Shown here one piece after another: positions 10,981-22,844 of a stretch of 64,000 nt of DNA. A program made the position numbers and the translations under genes. How positions within the stretch are numbered: position 1 is the stretch's first letter; the number at the start of each line of letters is the position of its first letter. The DNA comes from Marsupella aquatica (taxonomy: Eukaryota; Marchantiophyta). The stretch spans positions 19,034,001 to 19,098,000 of the forward strand of contig OZ316894.1 in assembly GCA_973895155.1 (NCBI GenBank), in the 5' to 3' direction. The notes under the pieces are model-generated. The model saw only the letters and a list, made by a program, of their open reading frames with translations. It did no database searches and was not told the DNA's origin.

Positions 10981-13947
10981 ATGGACTGGAAACTGAACAA
11001 ACGTGGCGCTCGAACTTCGCTGAAATGGGTGTCGTTTGTGGCAGCCTTGTGGCTGATGGCTTGCGTAGGCACCCAGGACACATTCGCACTGTATTCTCCC
11101 GTTCTCAAGGCAGTGATGAACTACAACCAGCTCGAACTGAGCACTCTGTCAGGGGCCAAAGAGACTGGCAAGGGCTTTGGACTCCTCGCTGGAGTATTTT
11201 CCTTTTTCGTTCCTCTCTGGGTCATGCTGACAGTCTCGATCGTTGAAAGTGTTCTGGGATTCGGCTTCCTGTGGCTTGTAATCTCCGAACACATTGCGCC
11301 TCCTCCTTATAAGCTGGTGCGTTGCCTACTTGGACAGCAAACTCCTCTCTTCAATATTATGAAAAATGATTGTTTTTGTGGAATTCGATGAATGATCATC
11401 GAGGAGAGTTATCTTATTGATGGATAGATCGTCGCTTAGTTAGAACTGGACATAAAGTCTGGGGTTGCGATACACATTAAGTAACCAGTTTAACGTCTAC
11501 CGCTTAAGTCTTCAGAAGGTGTGAGATGGGACCCCAAGTACGACAATTGGACCAGCCCCGATACAAAAAAATGAGCACAGATTACCGAAGTTTAGAATGT
11601 ACTGGACAGGGCTCGAAACAATCCACAAAAACAAGAGTGTGGCGTCAGAATTCAGAATCTTCCGGATCCACCAAAGTCATTGATTTGAGCTCAGGAAGAT
11701 CCACTGAAACAAAGGGAGTGCTAGCAAGTACAAGGGCGTCTGAGTAGCGTTTCACAAATATATCGATCTAGTTTCAACAATTGAACTGCTCAATTCCAAG
11801 TCGAGAACATTTCTTGAATACATTGGTGAGAAATTCGTCAAATTTAGAGCTTAACTCCAATCAATTGAAAGTTTTGACATTCTCGTTGTACAAATGCAAC
11901 TAATTCCTTTCTGTCTGCATCATATTCTAGAGATTCTGTCACAATCTGCTTTGTATGACAAATTGTATAAATTACTCAGTGTCTACAGACTTCAGTTCAT
12001 CCATTCATACCCTGACTGGAAGATCTGATGCAAGGGATAGTATAAAGCAATCAAACTTTAGACCAAAGCATGCCCTTGGATCACATTGCCACTTTGTTTA
12101 CCAGAAGAGAACAGAAGAAAATTAAGCAGGCAGGAAACACAGAAGATTTGACAGGAAGAGAGGGCTAATGGACAATTTCCACTTGCAATAACCTATCTTA
12201 AAACAGACTGGCAACGGAGTGGGAAACAGAGTGAAGAAACGAATATCCTTCAGAGCGAAGAATTCCAGGATAGAAGTAATAAGAAGTCTCGTCAACATTG
12301 AGAAAACATTCACCAATTACTGGTTTAGCAAGATTTGTTAGTTGACGCGAGCAATGTCTGATCGATTGCCAACGTTGTGTCCATGTTCAAAAAGAATGCC
12401 GCTTATGACGTTTTGTTTGTGGCCCTAATTCTGGCGTAATGGCTTGTCCCAGTTTTCCTCCTCTACTGTAATATAATGCATTTGTCTGGTTTCAACCAGC
12501 ACTGTGGATCAGAATTAGTCGCCGTCTGTGTAGCAGTGTCTGCCCTTCCCTCGTCCGAAGTTATTGACCAGTAGATGAACATCTGTTGTTCAGAATTATA
12601 GAAAAAATCCGTTGGATACACGGTTTTTTTTTTTTTCCATGCTGTTCCATTCGTCCTTCGTTTTTCCTTGTACTTGCGAGTCCATGGCCCACTTAGCTCC
12701 TCGCAATGCATGTTTACTTAGACAGAAGCCATGAATCTCAAGGGATTGGTCGAGACAAAATCCAATGTAGACGTGTAATTCTGTGCCAAGGTACAGAGGT
12801 TAGTCTTTTCATGTGAAGCCCCATGACAGCTGTTTAGCGAAGATTTGTCTCGAACCATAGAATCCAGTTCCTCAGTCTTTATTTCTCGTTTTTGGTGCAG
12901 ATGTATGTTATGCTGTGGATCGCCGGAAACAGCATAACGTGGATGAATACTGCAGCCATTGTGGTCTCCATTCAAAATTTTCCTTTCAACCGGGGAACTG
13001 TGGTGGGTATCCTGAAGGGTATACAGGCCCTGAGTGCAGCCATTTACATTCAGCTGGGGACCATTCTCTTCACCAACAATGTGGAATCATTCCTCCTTTT
13101 GCTAGCATTTCTCCCAGCAAGTAGCTGCGTCGTTGGAATTCTTCTACTCAAGCGAGTTCCCCCGGTAATGAGTCGAAAGGAAACACACGAAGATAAGAAA
13201 ACCTTCACCTGGGTATATGTCTCAACAATGGTGCTGGCTCTTTTCATGCTGTCTTACAACATTGGCAGCTATCTTACCGACGTCAGTCCGCTCATCTCCA
13301 ACCTGTACATTATCCTGCTCGCCCTCTTTGTAGCAGCCCCCCTGGTGGTGCCTGTGCGGTCTTTCATCTACTCCTGCTGGGAAAGCAGTTCTGAGCCTGA
13401 AAATGCGAGGTTATCGACAGATGATCAAATCACAGATCCTCTTCTACTTGAAGAAGCCGAAAACACGAAAGAGAGTACACCCCTGATCGCAGACAGTTAT
13501 ACTCATGAATCACTCTGGATGCATGCTGTCACTCGAGCGAATCAGAGCAGCGACCTTATCAAGAAGAAACCTGCAGCTGAAAACCCACCAACAGTAGCGG
13601 TTGGGGAGAGCATTGGCGTTCCAAGCAGTAGCTCTCAAGACGTCATTACTGTTGAGGGGCCACCACCTCCAGCCAGGAACCCTGTTGCGAAGGAGAAGAG
13701 GGTGTTGAAGAAGATAGGAACGCACCATTTCACCGTGAAGGATGCATGGGGTGCCAAGGAGTTCTGGCTTCTGTTTTTCTCATTCTTCTGTGGAATTGGG
13801 ATGAGCATCACTCTTCAAACTAATATGAGCCAGGTGGCGGAGGCCATGGGCTACAAGGATGTGACGATTTTCTTGATCATCTTCACCGTTGCAACTTTCT
13901 TTGGGAGAGTTCTTGGCGGTGGCTTCTCTGAATTGTTTATCAAGTAT

Positions 13948-14002
<55 letters not shown>

Positions 14003-14810
14003 TATTCAATTCAGATGAGATATCTTGTCTCTGCGGGCCTCCAACTCTGCTTCTATTGTTCCTGGCAAGTTCGCTCGTCTGATGTCATAACCCGATGTCA
14101 CACTTGGACCTAAGATTTCGATCTTCTTAGTATTCTTTCTTTTCGCATATCGTCGCATGTAAAAGTGCTTTATATCAGGAGGGCCTGACGTTCTGCTTCA
14201 ACGTCCTCCGACTTGCAGGTTGGCTGCGATTCCCAGGCCATTCTTGGGTGCGATCGCCCAAGCAATCATGGTCGTCTGCTACATTCAGCTGGCTCTCGCG
14301 TTCCCTGTATCCCTCTTCGTCGGGACCTTCTTCGCAGGCATTACCGCAGGTGTTGAAATGACCATCGCCATTGCCACGGCATCCGAGCTTTTTGGTCTAA
14401 AATTCATCGGCATGCTGTACAACTTTCTCCTTCTTGTGTATCCTCTAGCTGGTAACCTCTTTTCCGGGGTGCTCGTCGGGAAACTCTACGATAATGAAGC
14501 TCACAAGGTTGGAGATACGACGCCCATGGGCTCCGCAATGACTGTCCTCGTCCAATGGGCAGAGAACCATCGCTTGCCACCCCTGTACGCATTTCGCGAT
14601 GATGAGACAGAAACCTGCGTTGGAGCACATTGTTTCCGATTGATCTTCTTCATTATGGCTGGAGTCAGCGCTTTGGGCGTAGTTCTGAATCTCGGCCTTG
14701 TCTTCAGAATTCGCCGCCACTATCGCTCCTGGTACTGGAATGATTCCTTGGCTGCCTCTACTCGTGTCGAGACTGTCCCACCAGCCCCTCTCCTCATCTC
14801 ACACTCCTGA
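10981..14810 (+). CDS. NFD4/nodulin-like major facilitator superfamily transporter
   Basis: Multi-pass membrane transporter of the plant nodulin-like/NUCLEAR FUSION DEFECTIVE 4-like MFS group; the substrate cannot be read from sequence. Exons are 10981-11316, 12901-13943 and 14219-14810, with GT-AG introns of 1584 and 275 nt and matching phases (0 and 2), giving 656 residues. Exon 1 opens with a basic cytoplasmic stretch, then helices with the family start WVSFVAALWLMACVGTQDTF. Exon 2 begins MYVMLWIAGNSITWMNTAA and carries NFPFNRGTVVGILKG (residues ~138-152), the family signature. A long hydrophilic loop (~273-393) with acidic and Pro/Ser segments separates the two helical halves. Exon 3 completes the second half with PRPFLGAIAQ and ATASELFGLKFIGMLYNFLLL, again family hallmarks, then a loop with a Cys pair (CVGAHC) and a cytoplasmic tail. 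Length is slightly above the usual 550-600. Intron 2 begins with a CT microsatellite. Confidence 0.92.
13949..13996. repeat. (CT)24 microsatellite at the start of transporter intron 2
   Basis: About 48 bp of uninterrupted CT begin five bases after the GT donor (gtatg then CT). Read through, it adds a long Leu-Ser tail to the exon 2 frame, which is artefactual. Confidence 0.95.
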
Positions 14811-15306
14811 TTCCTTCGATAGACCTTCTGTACTAGACTTCTTCCATACCGAGCGATTACAGTACCGTCTTCAAACGAAATAATCGATTTGTACAGGACA
14901 GTTACCACCTATCTATATTTGCTCACGAAGCTTCTGAATGTACAATTCAGGACCAAAAATGCTAATGCCAGATGACAACCGAACGAGCCTGAGTGATTTC
15001 TTCTCTCCCAAAGCAGCACAGATCTTCTTCCTTTAGAATCGTTTGGTACCGTAATCAATTAGGACTCATTACAGTCAATGTTTGCAACAGTAAGGCTCTT
15101 CCTGTTATGTAGATTATACTCTCCCTTGCGTACTGTGTGAGCACTGCCTCTACTGTCGGCCTTTACGAGATATCGAGAGAGCGAGAGAGGTTGGCTAACA
15201 TTGTAAAGCCAGGGGTAGCGCTATGTTACTGTCGCAATGCACAGTACAATGACGGGCAAAGATGATGACTACTGTAGCTTGTCGATTGTGATCCTCGTAT
15301 TTTGTA

Positions 15307-15541
15307 CATCTTAAAACATCGAAATCCCTCCAGTGGCACCTTCGAGCGTCACAGTAACTCTGGACTGAGGATGCAGAAGGAATGGAAGTACGATTTGATT
15401 ACCAGATCTTCCAGACCATATTTTTAGACATTGAAATTCCTATAGTAGCATCTTCGAACGTCACAGTAAGTCTGGACTGAGGGTGCAGAAAGAATGGATG
15501 GACGAATTCATTACTGAGTCTTCCAGATCATAAGGCCATAT
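15307..15541. repeat. Two-copy ~117-bp tandem duplication
   Basis: Two adjacent units share cg-a-cgtcacagtaa-tctggactgag and end in tcttccagatcata/ttccagaccatat. Copies lie at about 15307-15422 and 15423-15541 and differ by scattered substitutions. Confidence 0.8.
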
Positions 15542-16358
15542 GGGGACTACAGACGAAGCAGGACGCTCAAGTGAGTGATCGATGATTTCTCGACAGGATC
15601 GAGTTCGTCAATGTGATAGCGTTCTTCATATTTGGAAGTCACTCCTATTTGTATCTCTGAGTTTCACCGCCGTTCTTCTCAAAAGCAGTAGAGGCTACAG
15701 GTTGCAAATGGGGAAATTCTTAAGAGAAACACTCAAATAGAATCGAATATTTTGAACTTTGGTATGAGTTAAAAATGGAATGCGAACTATCTATTTCAAG
15801 TGGGACACTACATCAAAGAGGCTGAGATAGATTTGTCCCTGTATTCAACCGTGCAATTGGACAAGCTGTACATCACAATTATAATTTCCACTTGATGTAT
15901 ACTATCTCATTCCCTCTAGTGAGCTTACCTGCAGCCACCACTCTCGTTGCAAATAATTAAACACACTTTCTCATTGTTCTCCTTCTGCTTTTAGGATAGG
16001 AACAACGAGAGGATGCCACTGGGCGAGATGTACAATCTGAACACGTCCAGAACAAACCACATGGAAACTAAACCGCAGCAATCCTATGCTCACTTGTGCA
16101 AAAAAAGCATACGAGGAAGAGAAAGATAAGAATACTAGAAGCTGCACGAGTGCCCATCATGTTTTCGTATAAGATCAAAGAATCTGAACCCGCACCCCAA
16201 GACATAACAGGAGTACACAAAATTCATGAACGACCTAGACAGACACTGGGAGTACTTACATCAATTAGCAGCAACTGACCGCTGTGTTCACCAATACGAT
16301 ATGCATCCTGAATTCGCAAGCGAAAAATCAAAACTCTGCGGAAAAATTGATGCTTCGA

Positions 16359-16361
<3 letters not shown>

Positions 16362-16391
<30 letters not shown>
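16362..16391. repeat. (GA)n microsatellite
   Basis: Fifteen uninterrupted GA units in a non-coding spacer. Confidence 0.95.
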
Positions 16392-16394
<3 letters not shown>

Positions 16395-17088
16395 AGCTCA
16401 TCTCGCCGAGATCAAGCAATGATCGAGCAATCCTAGTTTCAGTTGATGATATGAAGGTGCAAGGTACTACTGTCTCCATGTAAAGTAATGACTACATGTG
16501 CTTTTTGCATTTTGTCCAAAGCCCAAAGACCACCCATACCCAACTCTTGCTTTACAAAACCAGCCAGTCAAATGTTTATGGGGACATTCTCTGTTATTAA
16601 ATGCACTTTGTATATATATAAAACTTTTATACCAGCCTTTTTTCTACAAAAGGGATAACAAATGAAACTAATCAAAAAATCTCAAAACACTAGCCTTCAT
16701 TTTTGTGTTTTTATTTTATTTTGGAAAACAATGTTGTTATTGTTGTGAAAGCTATGTTGTTGAGGAGAGCAAGGAGATGTGGGATGGTGAGAGGGAGTGC
16801 AAGAGAGGCAATGGCTCCTCGTCAGTGGCTTTGTGGGGTCAAGGTGTGGTCACCCAATGCTATTGGGAGGGGAACATTTGAATCTTTCTCTCCCCCTTTT
16901 TCCCATTTGTTCACTCCATTCCTCCCCCTCTTTCTTATCTTTGGCACCATTAAATAAACAAAAGAATGCAAAATTAAATAAAGAGAATAAAAAGAGAGGG
17001 AGTTAAAAGAAAAAATGTGACGGCTCAAGTTGATTCACTCAGACAAAGAAGTTTTTGGTGGCATTGCATATTATAGAAGTAGAGTAAT

Positions 17089-17600
17089 GTTCTCCAATAC
17101 TGTGAGATAAATGTCTCGTCTCCTATACGTTTTTCATCTTCAGTCACGAAACATTAATTTTCTCCAATACTATGACATAAATGTTTTTTATAAGTTTGTA
17201 ATAAAACAAAACAGGGACGTAGTAGAACTCATCTCTATACTTTTGTTTTCCTGAGTCATGAAACATTAATGTTCTCCAATACTATGAGATAAATGCTTTT
17301 TTCATGTTTCTAATAAAGCAAAACAGGGACGTAATAGTACTCGCCACATGGCGTTGTTTTAAAAAATAACACTTCTAGGTCCCATGACAAAAAATACATT
17401 TTAAGTCAAACACAAAATCTATTGCCATGTGTTCTAAAATGAAACTTCTAGGTCCCATGACAAAACGACATTTTAAGTCAAACACTAAATCTATTCAACA
17501 CAGGCCAGGCCTTGGACATTGTGTTCCAATTCTAGGTCCCATGACAAAAAATACATTTTAAGTCAAACACAAAATCTATTCAACACAGGCCAAGAGTTTG
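17089..17600. repeat. Two adjoining three-copy tandem arrays
   Basis: Array A: ttctccaatact-tga-ataaatg recurs at 17090, 17160 and 17272, with cacgaaacattaat and aaaacagggacgta parts in some copies. Array B: ttctaggtcccatgacaaaa followed by cattttaagtcaaacac recurs at about 17372, 17445 and 17530. The two arrays lie directly end to end. Confidence 0.8.
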
Positions 17601-17678
17601 AGGAACTCCTTTTCTTTCCTCTGATTTATAAATTTTGGCACTCTTGAATTTTGGTACTCTCATCTGTTTTACATTGTG

Positions 17679-17860
17679 TTCAAGTTTGAGACTCATGCCA
17701 CTTCTACAAAGTCTATTTAATTAACACAAGGCCAGGCCAACTGTTCGAGTTGGAGAGTGTGTTCAAGTTTGAGACTACCGCCACTTCTGTTTGGGTGCCT
17801 TGCTCACGAAGCTCGCCGGGTGAGACCACAGTCACCGAGACTACCGCCACTAGCTTCTGT
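17679..17860. repeat. Short direct repeats upstream of the GST
   Basis: gtgttcaagtttgagact followed by ccacttct occurs at about 17680 and 17759, and gagactaccgccact recurs at about 17771 and 17837. This creates an ORF (17757-17981) with an internal peptide duplication that I do not regard as a gene. Confidence 0.6.
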
Positions 17861-18112
17861 CTTAGCTTACGAAGCTTGCCTCGGACTCGATAGAAGTTCT
17901 CTCAGTGATGGGGGACGTTCCTCAGATGACCAAAATAATGCCCCCCCTCGGCATACTGCCTGCCCTCCAGGTCCGCAGTGACCTCATGCAGTTCTCGCAA
18001 CGCAGTATATCGTCAGAAGCAGCTTTTCATATTGACTAGGTGCAGTTGCCCCATGGCAAATCGATGAGGCAAAGCTCCGCAGTCATGCTTCGAATCATGG
18101 GATCCTTGAGAG

Positions 18113-18120
18113 TATAAAAA
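18113..18120 (+). promoter_or_regulatory. TATA box of the GST gene (probable)
   Basis: TATAAAAA in the context gagagtataaaaacacag is a good plant TATA box. Transcription would start near 18145-18150, leaving a leader interrupted by the proposed 5' intron (18293-18596). Confidence 0.55.
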
Positions 18121-18292
18121 CACAGACTTCAATCAGTGGAACGTAGTTCATAGCGTACGTGGAGATTAACATTTTGAGCCTTAACGTCCGCAAGAAGATT
18201 TCTGAGCCTTAACACAAATTACCAACGACGCGAGCCGAGCGGCATCCTTCCCCAGCTATTCTTACAACCTCTTCGAAGGGAATTCCGCCCAG

Positions 18293-18596
18293 GTAGATAA
18301 CATAGAGTACTAATGTCATGCATCAGTTCGAGGTTGAATTGCAGGAGCATGGTCCTTCAGACCTCGTTCAGAAAGTCTTTTTGTACATACAGTAAATTTG
18401 CATTCGCATTGTCCTTTATATTAATGTCTCCACTTATGTTTGAAAGCTGCACGACCTCGTGCACGATGAGTGGCTCCGCAATTTCTAGTGATTTGACAAG
18501 AGAAACCGCAGCGATTGCAGCTGCAGATTACTTGGCATATATATGTTGCATGCCCACTCACCGTATTGAACATTTCGTGTGGTACTTGTCTTGCAG
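18293..18596 (+). other. Probable intron in the GST 5' leader
   Basis: A donor (cgcccag|gtagataac) at 18293 and an acceptor preceded by a pyrimidine-rich tract (acttgtcttgcag|gtgcaacc) at 18596 bound a 304-nt segment between the TATA box and the GST start codon. Splicing would shorten the leader to about 240 nt. Leader introns are common in plants and can raise expression; here it is inferred from splice sites only. Confidence 0.5.
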
Positions 18597-18688
18597 GTGC
18601 AACCAGTAGCAATTCACGGCCTGAACTCACTGTCTTCTGAATCAATCAAGTTAATAGAATTCTTGTCAGGATCAGAACTGTTCTAGCA

Positions 18689-19393
18689 ATGGGTACTGTT
18701 GCAGACGCACCGGTCACGCTGTTTAGTGCCCCCATCAGTCCTTTCGCAACACGCGTGCGAATTGCTCTGAAAGAGAAAGGCATTGCATACACGCACATCG
18801 ACGTTGACTTCGCCAACAAACCAAAGCTTCTGCTGGAGGCCAATCCCATCTGGAAGAACGTCCCTACGCTCATCCACAATGGGAAACCAGTGACAGAATC
18901 GCTGATCATCTTGGAATACCTTGAAGATGAATGGCCGCAGCAAGTCCCCTTGATGCCTAAGGGGGCTTATCAGAAGTCCCAGGTTAGGTTCTGGGCCGAC
19001 TATGTCATCAAAAGCTTCGGCAAATTGCTAGATACCGCGAGATTAAAGGCTGGATCTCCAGAGCAGAAAACCGCTCAGGAAGAGACCATAAATTTCTTGA
19101 AGACGCTTGAAATGGCCATGACCAGTTTCTCCACCGAGGGGCCGTTCTTTATGGGAGAGACTTTCGGATTTCTGGATGTTGTGGTGGCTCCTTTGACAAA
19201 TTTTATAATGTTGGCTGAGGAAGCTGGTGGCCTTGTCGTCCCTGGGCTTGAGGAAATTCCTCGATTCCACAAGTTCATTGAGGCAATTGTCGCACGCCCA
19301 AGTTACAAAACGGCCGTTCCATCCAAAGAAGATGTTTTTGCATTTTTCATTGGCACAAGAAACGCCGCAGCCGCGGCTGCTGCTTCCAAATGA
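18689..19393 (+). CDS. Glutathione S-transferase, tau-like
   Basis: Soluble, normally cytosolic and dimeric enzyme that conjugates glutathione to electrophiles or reduces peroxides. The 234-residue product has the thioredoxin-fold N-terminal domain (~8-85) with SPF at 17-19 (Ser17 the likely catalytic Ser), NVP at 57-59 (cis-Pro) and Glu70-Ser71 (GKPVTES), which binds the glutathione gamma-glutamyl group. The all-helical C-terminal domain starts around 95 with RFWADYV. NKPKLLLEANPIWK and ESLIILEYLEDEWP are tau-like. Typical tau genes have one coding intron; this coding region is uninterrupted. The tail ends in an Ala run and SK, which is unusual. Lambda-, iota- or phi-like membership is the alternative, since the class call rests on motifs alone. 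Confidence 0.9.
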   Translation: MGTVADAPVTLFSAPISPFATRVRIALKEKGIAYTHIDVDFANKPKLLLEANPIWKNVPTLIHNGKPVTESLIILEYLEDEWPQQVPLMPKGAYQKSQVRFWADYVIKSFGKLLDTARLKAGSPEQKTAQEETINFLKTLEMAMTSFSTEGPFFMGETFGFLDVVVAPLTNFIMLAEEAGGLVVPGLEEIPRFHKFIEAIVARPSYKTAVPSKEDVFAFFIGTRNAAAAAAASK

Positions 19394-22300
19394 GCGGGGT
19401 TAGAGATCCTTACGGCAACAGTATTGATGGGCTTAAATACTTGTGACGGTATTTTGCTTCAATAACTTCACATACAGTCATCTGTTGTGGACTTAAGCTT
19501 TGGGTAGCGATTTTATTTGCAACACTATATTTTCTTGCACAACCTCAGTGCGTCAAAAATCTCAACGCCAGGAAAGGTGTTAGTAGAAATTCGGCGATAC
19601 CTCATGGGCCTAGTCTGGGTTACAAGGTGAGGCTCTCATTTGTAGGGTTTAGTTTAGTTGGAGAGGAGAGGAGTTTCAGTCCAGAGATTCGTCGTGATAG
19701 TCTTTAGTTAGACAGTATTGATTTCAAACGACGCAATTGAATAACTGTCATTTGGCTCTCAATTCGCACTACTCGTTCAGTTGATTTTGCTTTATAAAAA
19801 AAGCAAAAGGGCAGACTTCTTTACTTTAGAGCGCAATGATGATGGATTTTTATATTGCAGCTCTCGATTAGCTGTTAGAACTAAGTAAAACTGTTGTTAC
19901 TGTCTTCCCAATGATACGAGTTGACATTCGGATTTTTCTTTGTCTTGTTTGAGCGTTTGCAACTTGGCATAATTATAACGTCTCTTAACAGGTGTCCCTG
20001 GTCCTAGTTGAGTGTGACGAACCCTGAAGAATGATGACGGGTCGTAGGGCTGTACATCGTCCACCTCAATCAGTGTGACTCTCATACAAATTTAGCAGCC
20101 CTGGAAAATTGGAGTCGATATAGTGTGAGGCAGATAGACTGAGTAATTGCAAGCCACACGTACGCTGAAAATCACTGGAGAGACGAGAAAACTCTACCCA
20201 ATCCATGAACGTTCTAGCGAAGAAGCTTAGTGGTCGTCACACTAGAGAGATGAGAAAGCTGAGTTCTAAATCTAGCTTGTGTCCATCAACGTCTAAAGAA
20301 GCAGCTCAGTGGACATGCTGCAGACTAATTGTTAACACTTTTGCATGAAAGCTTTACAACGACAATTAATGAATGACTTTAATTCTCTGCTCGAGAGTAC
20401 TCGCATGACTGCTTTAATGTGAGAATTCTATGATTTTCCATCGGGCTCACGATGCTTCAAGAGACAGGCATATCTGACTCAATTCTCCTGTTCGTCATGA
20501 TCCCACTTCTTGTATGTGGATGAGCCACGAGTGAACTAGCACGCACTTAGAATTTATCCTGAGCTAAGCTGATGGTGTAATCCTAATTTCAGCATCAGAA
20601 ACCAGATCTCGACTTCCATACAGGGCAGCTGTCTTGTGTACACAAACCGCACAAAGGCAAGATCAAAATTTGTTCTAGAACCTGATCCTACTGACGAGCT
20701 TCTAAATAGTATTCAATGAGTCTGATCCGAGCTCGAAATTGTTCCCAACCTCAAAAGAGTGTTCAGGACACTACAAATTTATTCGGACTAATTCTGCCTT
20801 GATGTCTATAAGTATATAGTAGCAATCAAAAACTATTTCCCAGGCTGCAGATGGTGTTCTAAAGCAGTATCCATCACTCAAACAAGTAAACAGTGTGTTG
20901 TGTTGCTAGCACAAGTGAGTTCCACCCTGTGACACTCTCCTGGAAATTACAAACAGCCCAAGAGAAAATTAACAAGCTAGGGGCACTATGTGTCGAAAGT
21001 TACTATTAAAGTCGCTATCCTTACTAGTCAAATTAGAGAAAAATAACAAGGGGCAATATGTGTCGAAAGTTACTATTAAAATCGCTATCCTTACTAGTCA
21101 AATTAGAGATTCTGAGAAAATCCATTTGAGCAGCATCCATCCTGGCTTCACAGACAAAGTGTCAAATGAAATTGAAGCCCCGATGGACCACAACGTTGGA
21201 TGCAATGCTCCGGTGTACCACATTTTGGTGGTCCACGGGAGTTTTGGGCTTAAAATTTGATGATTATGAATCTTAAAATAGTTTTTACTTTTTCACTGGC
21301 AAGGCAACTAGAGAAGGAGGAGACACAAATAAAAACAAAAAACACAAGCCTTAATATGTCATATTAATGCAATGAAAATAAAATCTAATACAATTTACCC
21401 CTATGCATACCATGAGGATTAACTCAAACCAAAATGGCCAAAAAATCACCATCACTTTGATCCAAGTGTAGCTTACCTACTTCTCTAGCACATTCTCAAA
21501 ACTAAAAAAACATTTGAATTATGAACATCAAATTATTGCAATTAAACTGAATGATAGGTTTTTATTTCCATGGGGTTTCAAAGCCAAACCTTGGGGTCCA
21601 TGGGAGGATCAATTTCAGCTATCCTGGCTTCAGTCAGATTCAGCCAAGACAAAAAGCACAAGGGGCATTAAGATTCGACAGTTTCAAAGGTGCTATCCTA
21701 GTCTAGTTAGACAGTTTGAGAAAGTCCATCTGAGCTTTGACGGCCCATCCTGGCTTCACCGACAACGTGTCAATCGATCACGCTTCAGATTCGTCCACAG
21801 TCGAAAGTTGGCGCGCAACCTACCTTTCGAGACTTCGTTCTGTTCCTTTGGAGACAGAGTCTTGTCCTCTCCTCTGTTTCCTCTCCTTTGCTTTCCTTTC
21901 CTCGACTCTTCGCTTCGCTTCCGCTTCACTACTCCTCGCGACTCATCATCGGTCGGTCCAAAGGCACAAAACGAAACAGCCTTCCTCCTCTTGAAAAGGA
22001 AATTGCTTCTCTGCCTTCTCGCGCCGCGTGTACGCTGCAAGTACTGTTCCCGCTGCTGTAGGTGACCTCGAGGTCCAAGATTCGTCACAAATAATTATAA
22101 TGCGGCGAAATGAAAAGGATGCAATGATCTGATGCGATGTGATGTGATGTGATGTTGTTCACCAACAACGCCCTCTCGAATCGGTGTGCTCGGCTCACCT
22201 ATCCGATCAAATTATCTCGATTGGCTTGAGAATTGGTTGATGAGAGAACGGTGGAGAGAGACAGAGTCGGGTGAGTGAGCCTGGTGCTCTGGCGCTTCTC

Positions 22301-22444
22301 TGCGTTTTTTATTGTGTGAATGAGAGAAAGGTTTCGAGGTATAGGACTCAGTCGGTGAGTTGCATGCGATCTGGTGACTGACCGGGAGAATGAATTCGTT
22401 CTTCATCTGCAGCAGGGGAAATCTTCACGGAATTCAGTGCAATG
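19394..22444. other. Intergenic stretch between GST and DUF726 gene
   Basis: No gene recognised. It holds a tandem duplication at 20961-21104, a diverged relative of its flank at about 21650-21790 (sharing catcctggcttcac-gacaa-gtgtcaa), and a (gatgt)n run near 22130-22155. The GC-richer part after 21780 is probably promoter or leader of the DUF726 gene. Confidence 0.5.
20961..21104. repeat. Two-copy ~72-bp tandem duplication, nearly identical
   Basis: Copies at 20961-21034 and 21035-21104 share tgtcgaaagttactattaaa and cgctatccttactagtcaa almost perfectly, so the duplication is recent. Confidence 0.9.
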
Positions 22445-22833
22445 TGGGATTGGACGGAATTGAATAGAGTGGTGGAATCGAACCACGGTGAGCGAGGTGG
22501 ACCATCAGTTAGTTGAAACTGGAGGAAAACCATTGGCAAATGTGGGAATAACTCGGAATTGAGTTGTGTCGAATTAAGTAGAGAAGCGGTGGAAACTGTT
22601 TCTTGGAGAGGGAGGTGGACAATCAGGCAGTTGAAGCTGGAGGGCAACGATTGCAGAGTGGGAACTCAATCGAATTGAATCGAGGATCGGTGGAATCAGT
22701 CAATTAAAATTGGAGGAGAATTATTTGCTGAAGCAGGAATTCAGTGGTATCGAATAGCATATAGGAGCGGTGGGATCTGTTTCTCGGAGAGCGAGGTGGA
22801 CAATCCAGTTACTTTGAAGCTGGAGGGGCTCGA
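22445..22833. repeat. Four-copy ~100-bp tandem array before the DUF726 start codon
   Basis: Units at about 22445-22549, 22550-22655, 22656-22733 (shortened) and 22735-22833 share gcggtggaa, ggagag-gaggtggacaatc and gttgaa-ctggagg. The last unit ends 12 bp before the ATG at 22845, so the array forms the immediate 5' leader or core promoter. Confidence 0.8.
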
Positions 22834-22844
22834 AAAGGGACGCC

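Larger units (their letters stand above)
14811..18112. other. Repeat-rich intergenic stretch
   Basis: Contains no gene I can support. It holds several tandem duplications (15307-15541, 17089-17600, 17679-17860) and a GA microsatellite, given separately. The stretch 16600-17040 is AT-rich with short purine/pyrimidine runs. Confidence 0.5.

Noticed and set aside
13889-14113. Leu-Ser repeat protein ORF
   Set aside because: Created by reading the CT microsatellite in transporter intron 2.
17757-17981. 74-codon ORF upstream of the GST with an internal peptide duplication
   Set aside because: The duplication is of DNA repeats in the spacer. No domain, and it sits just upstream of the GST promoter.
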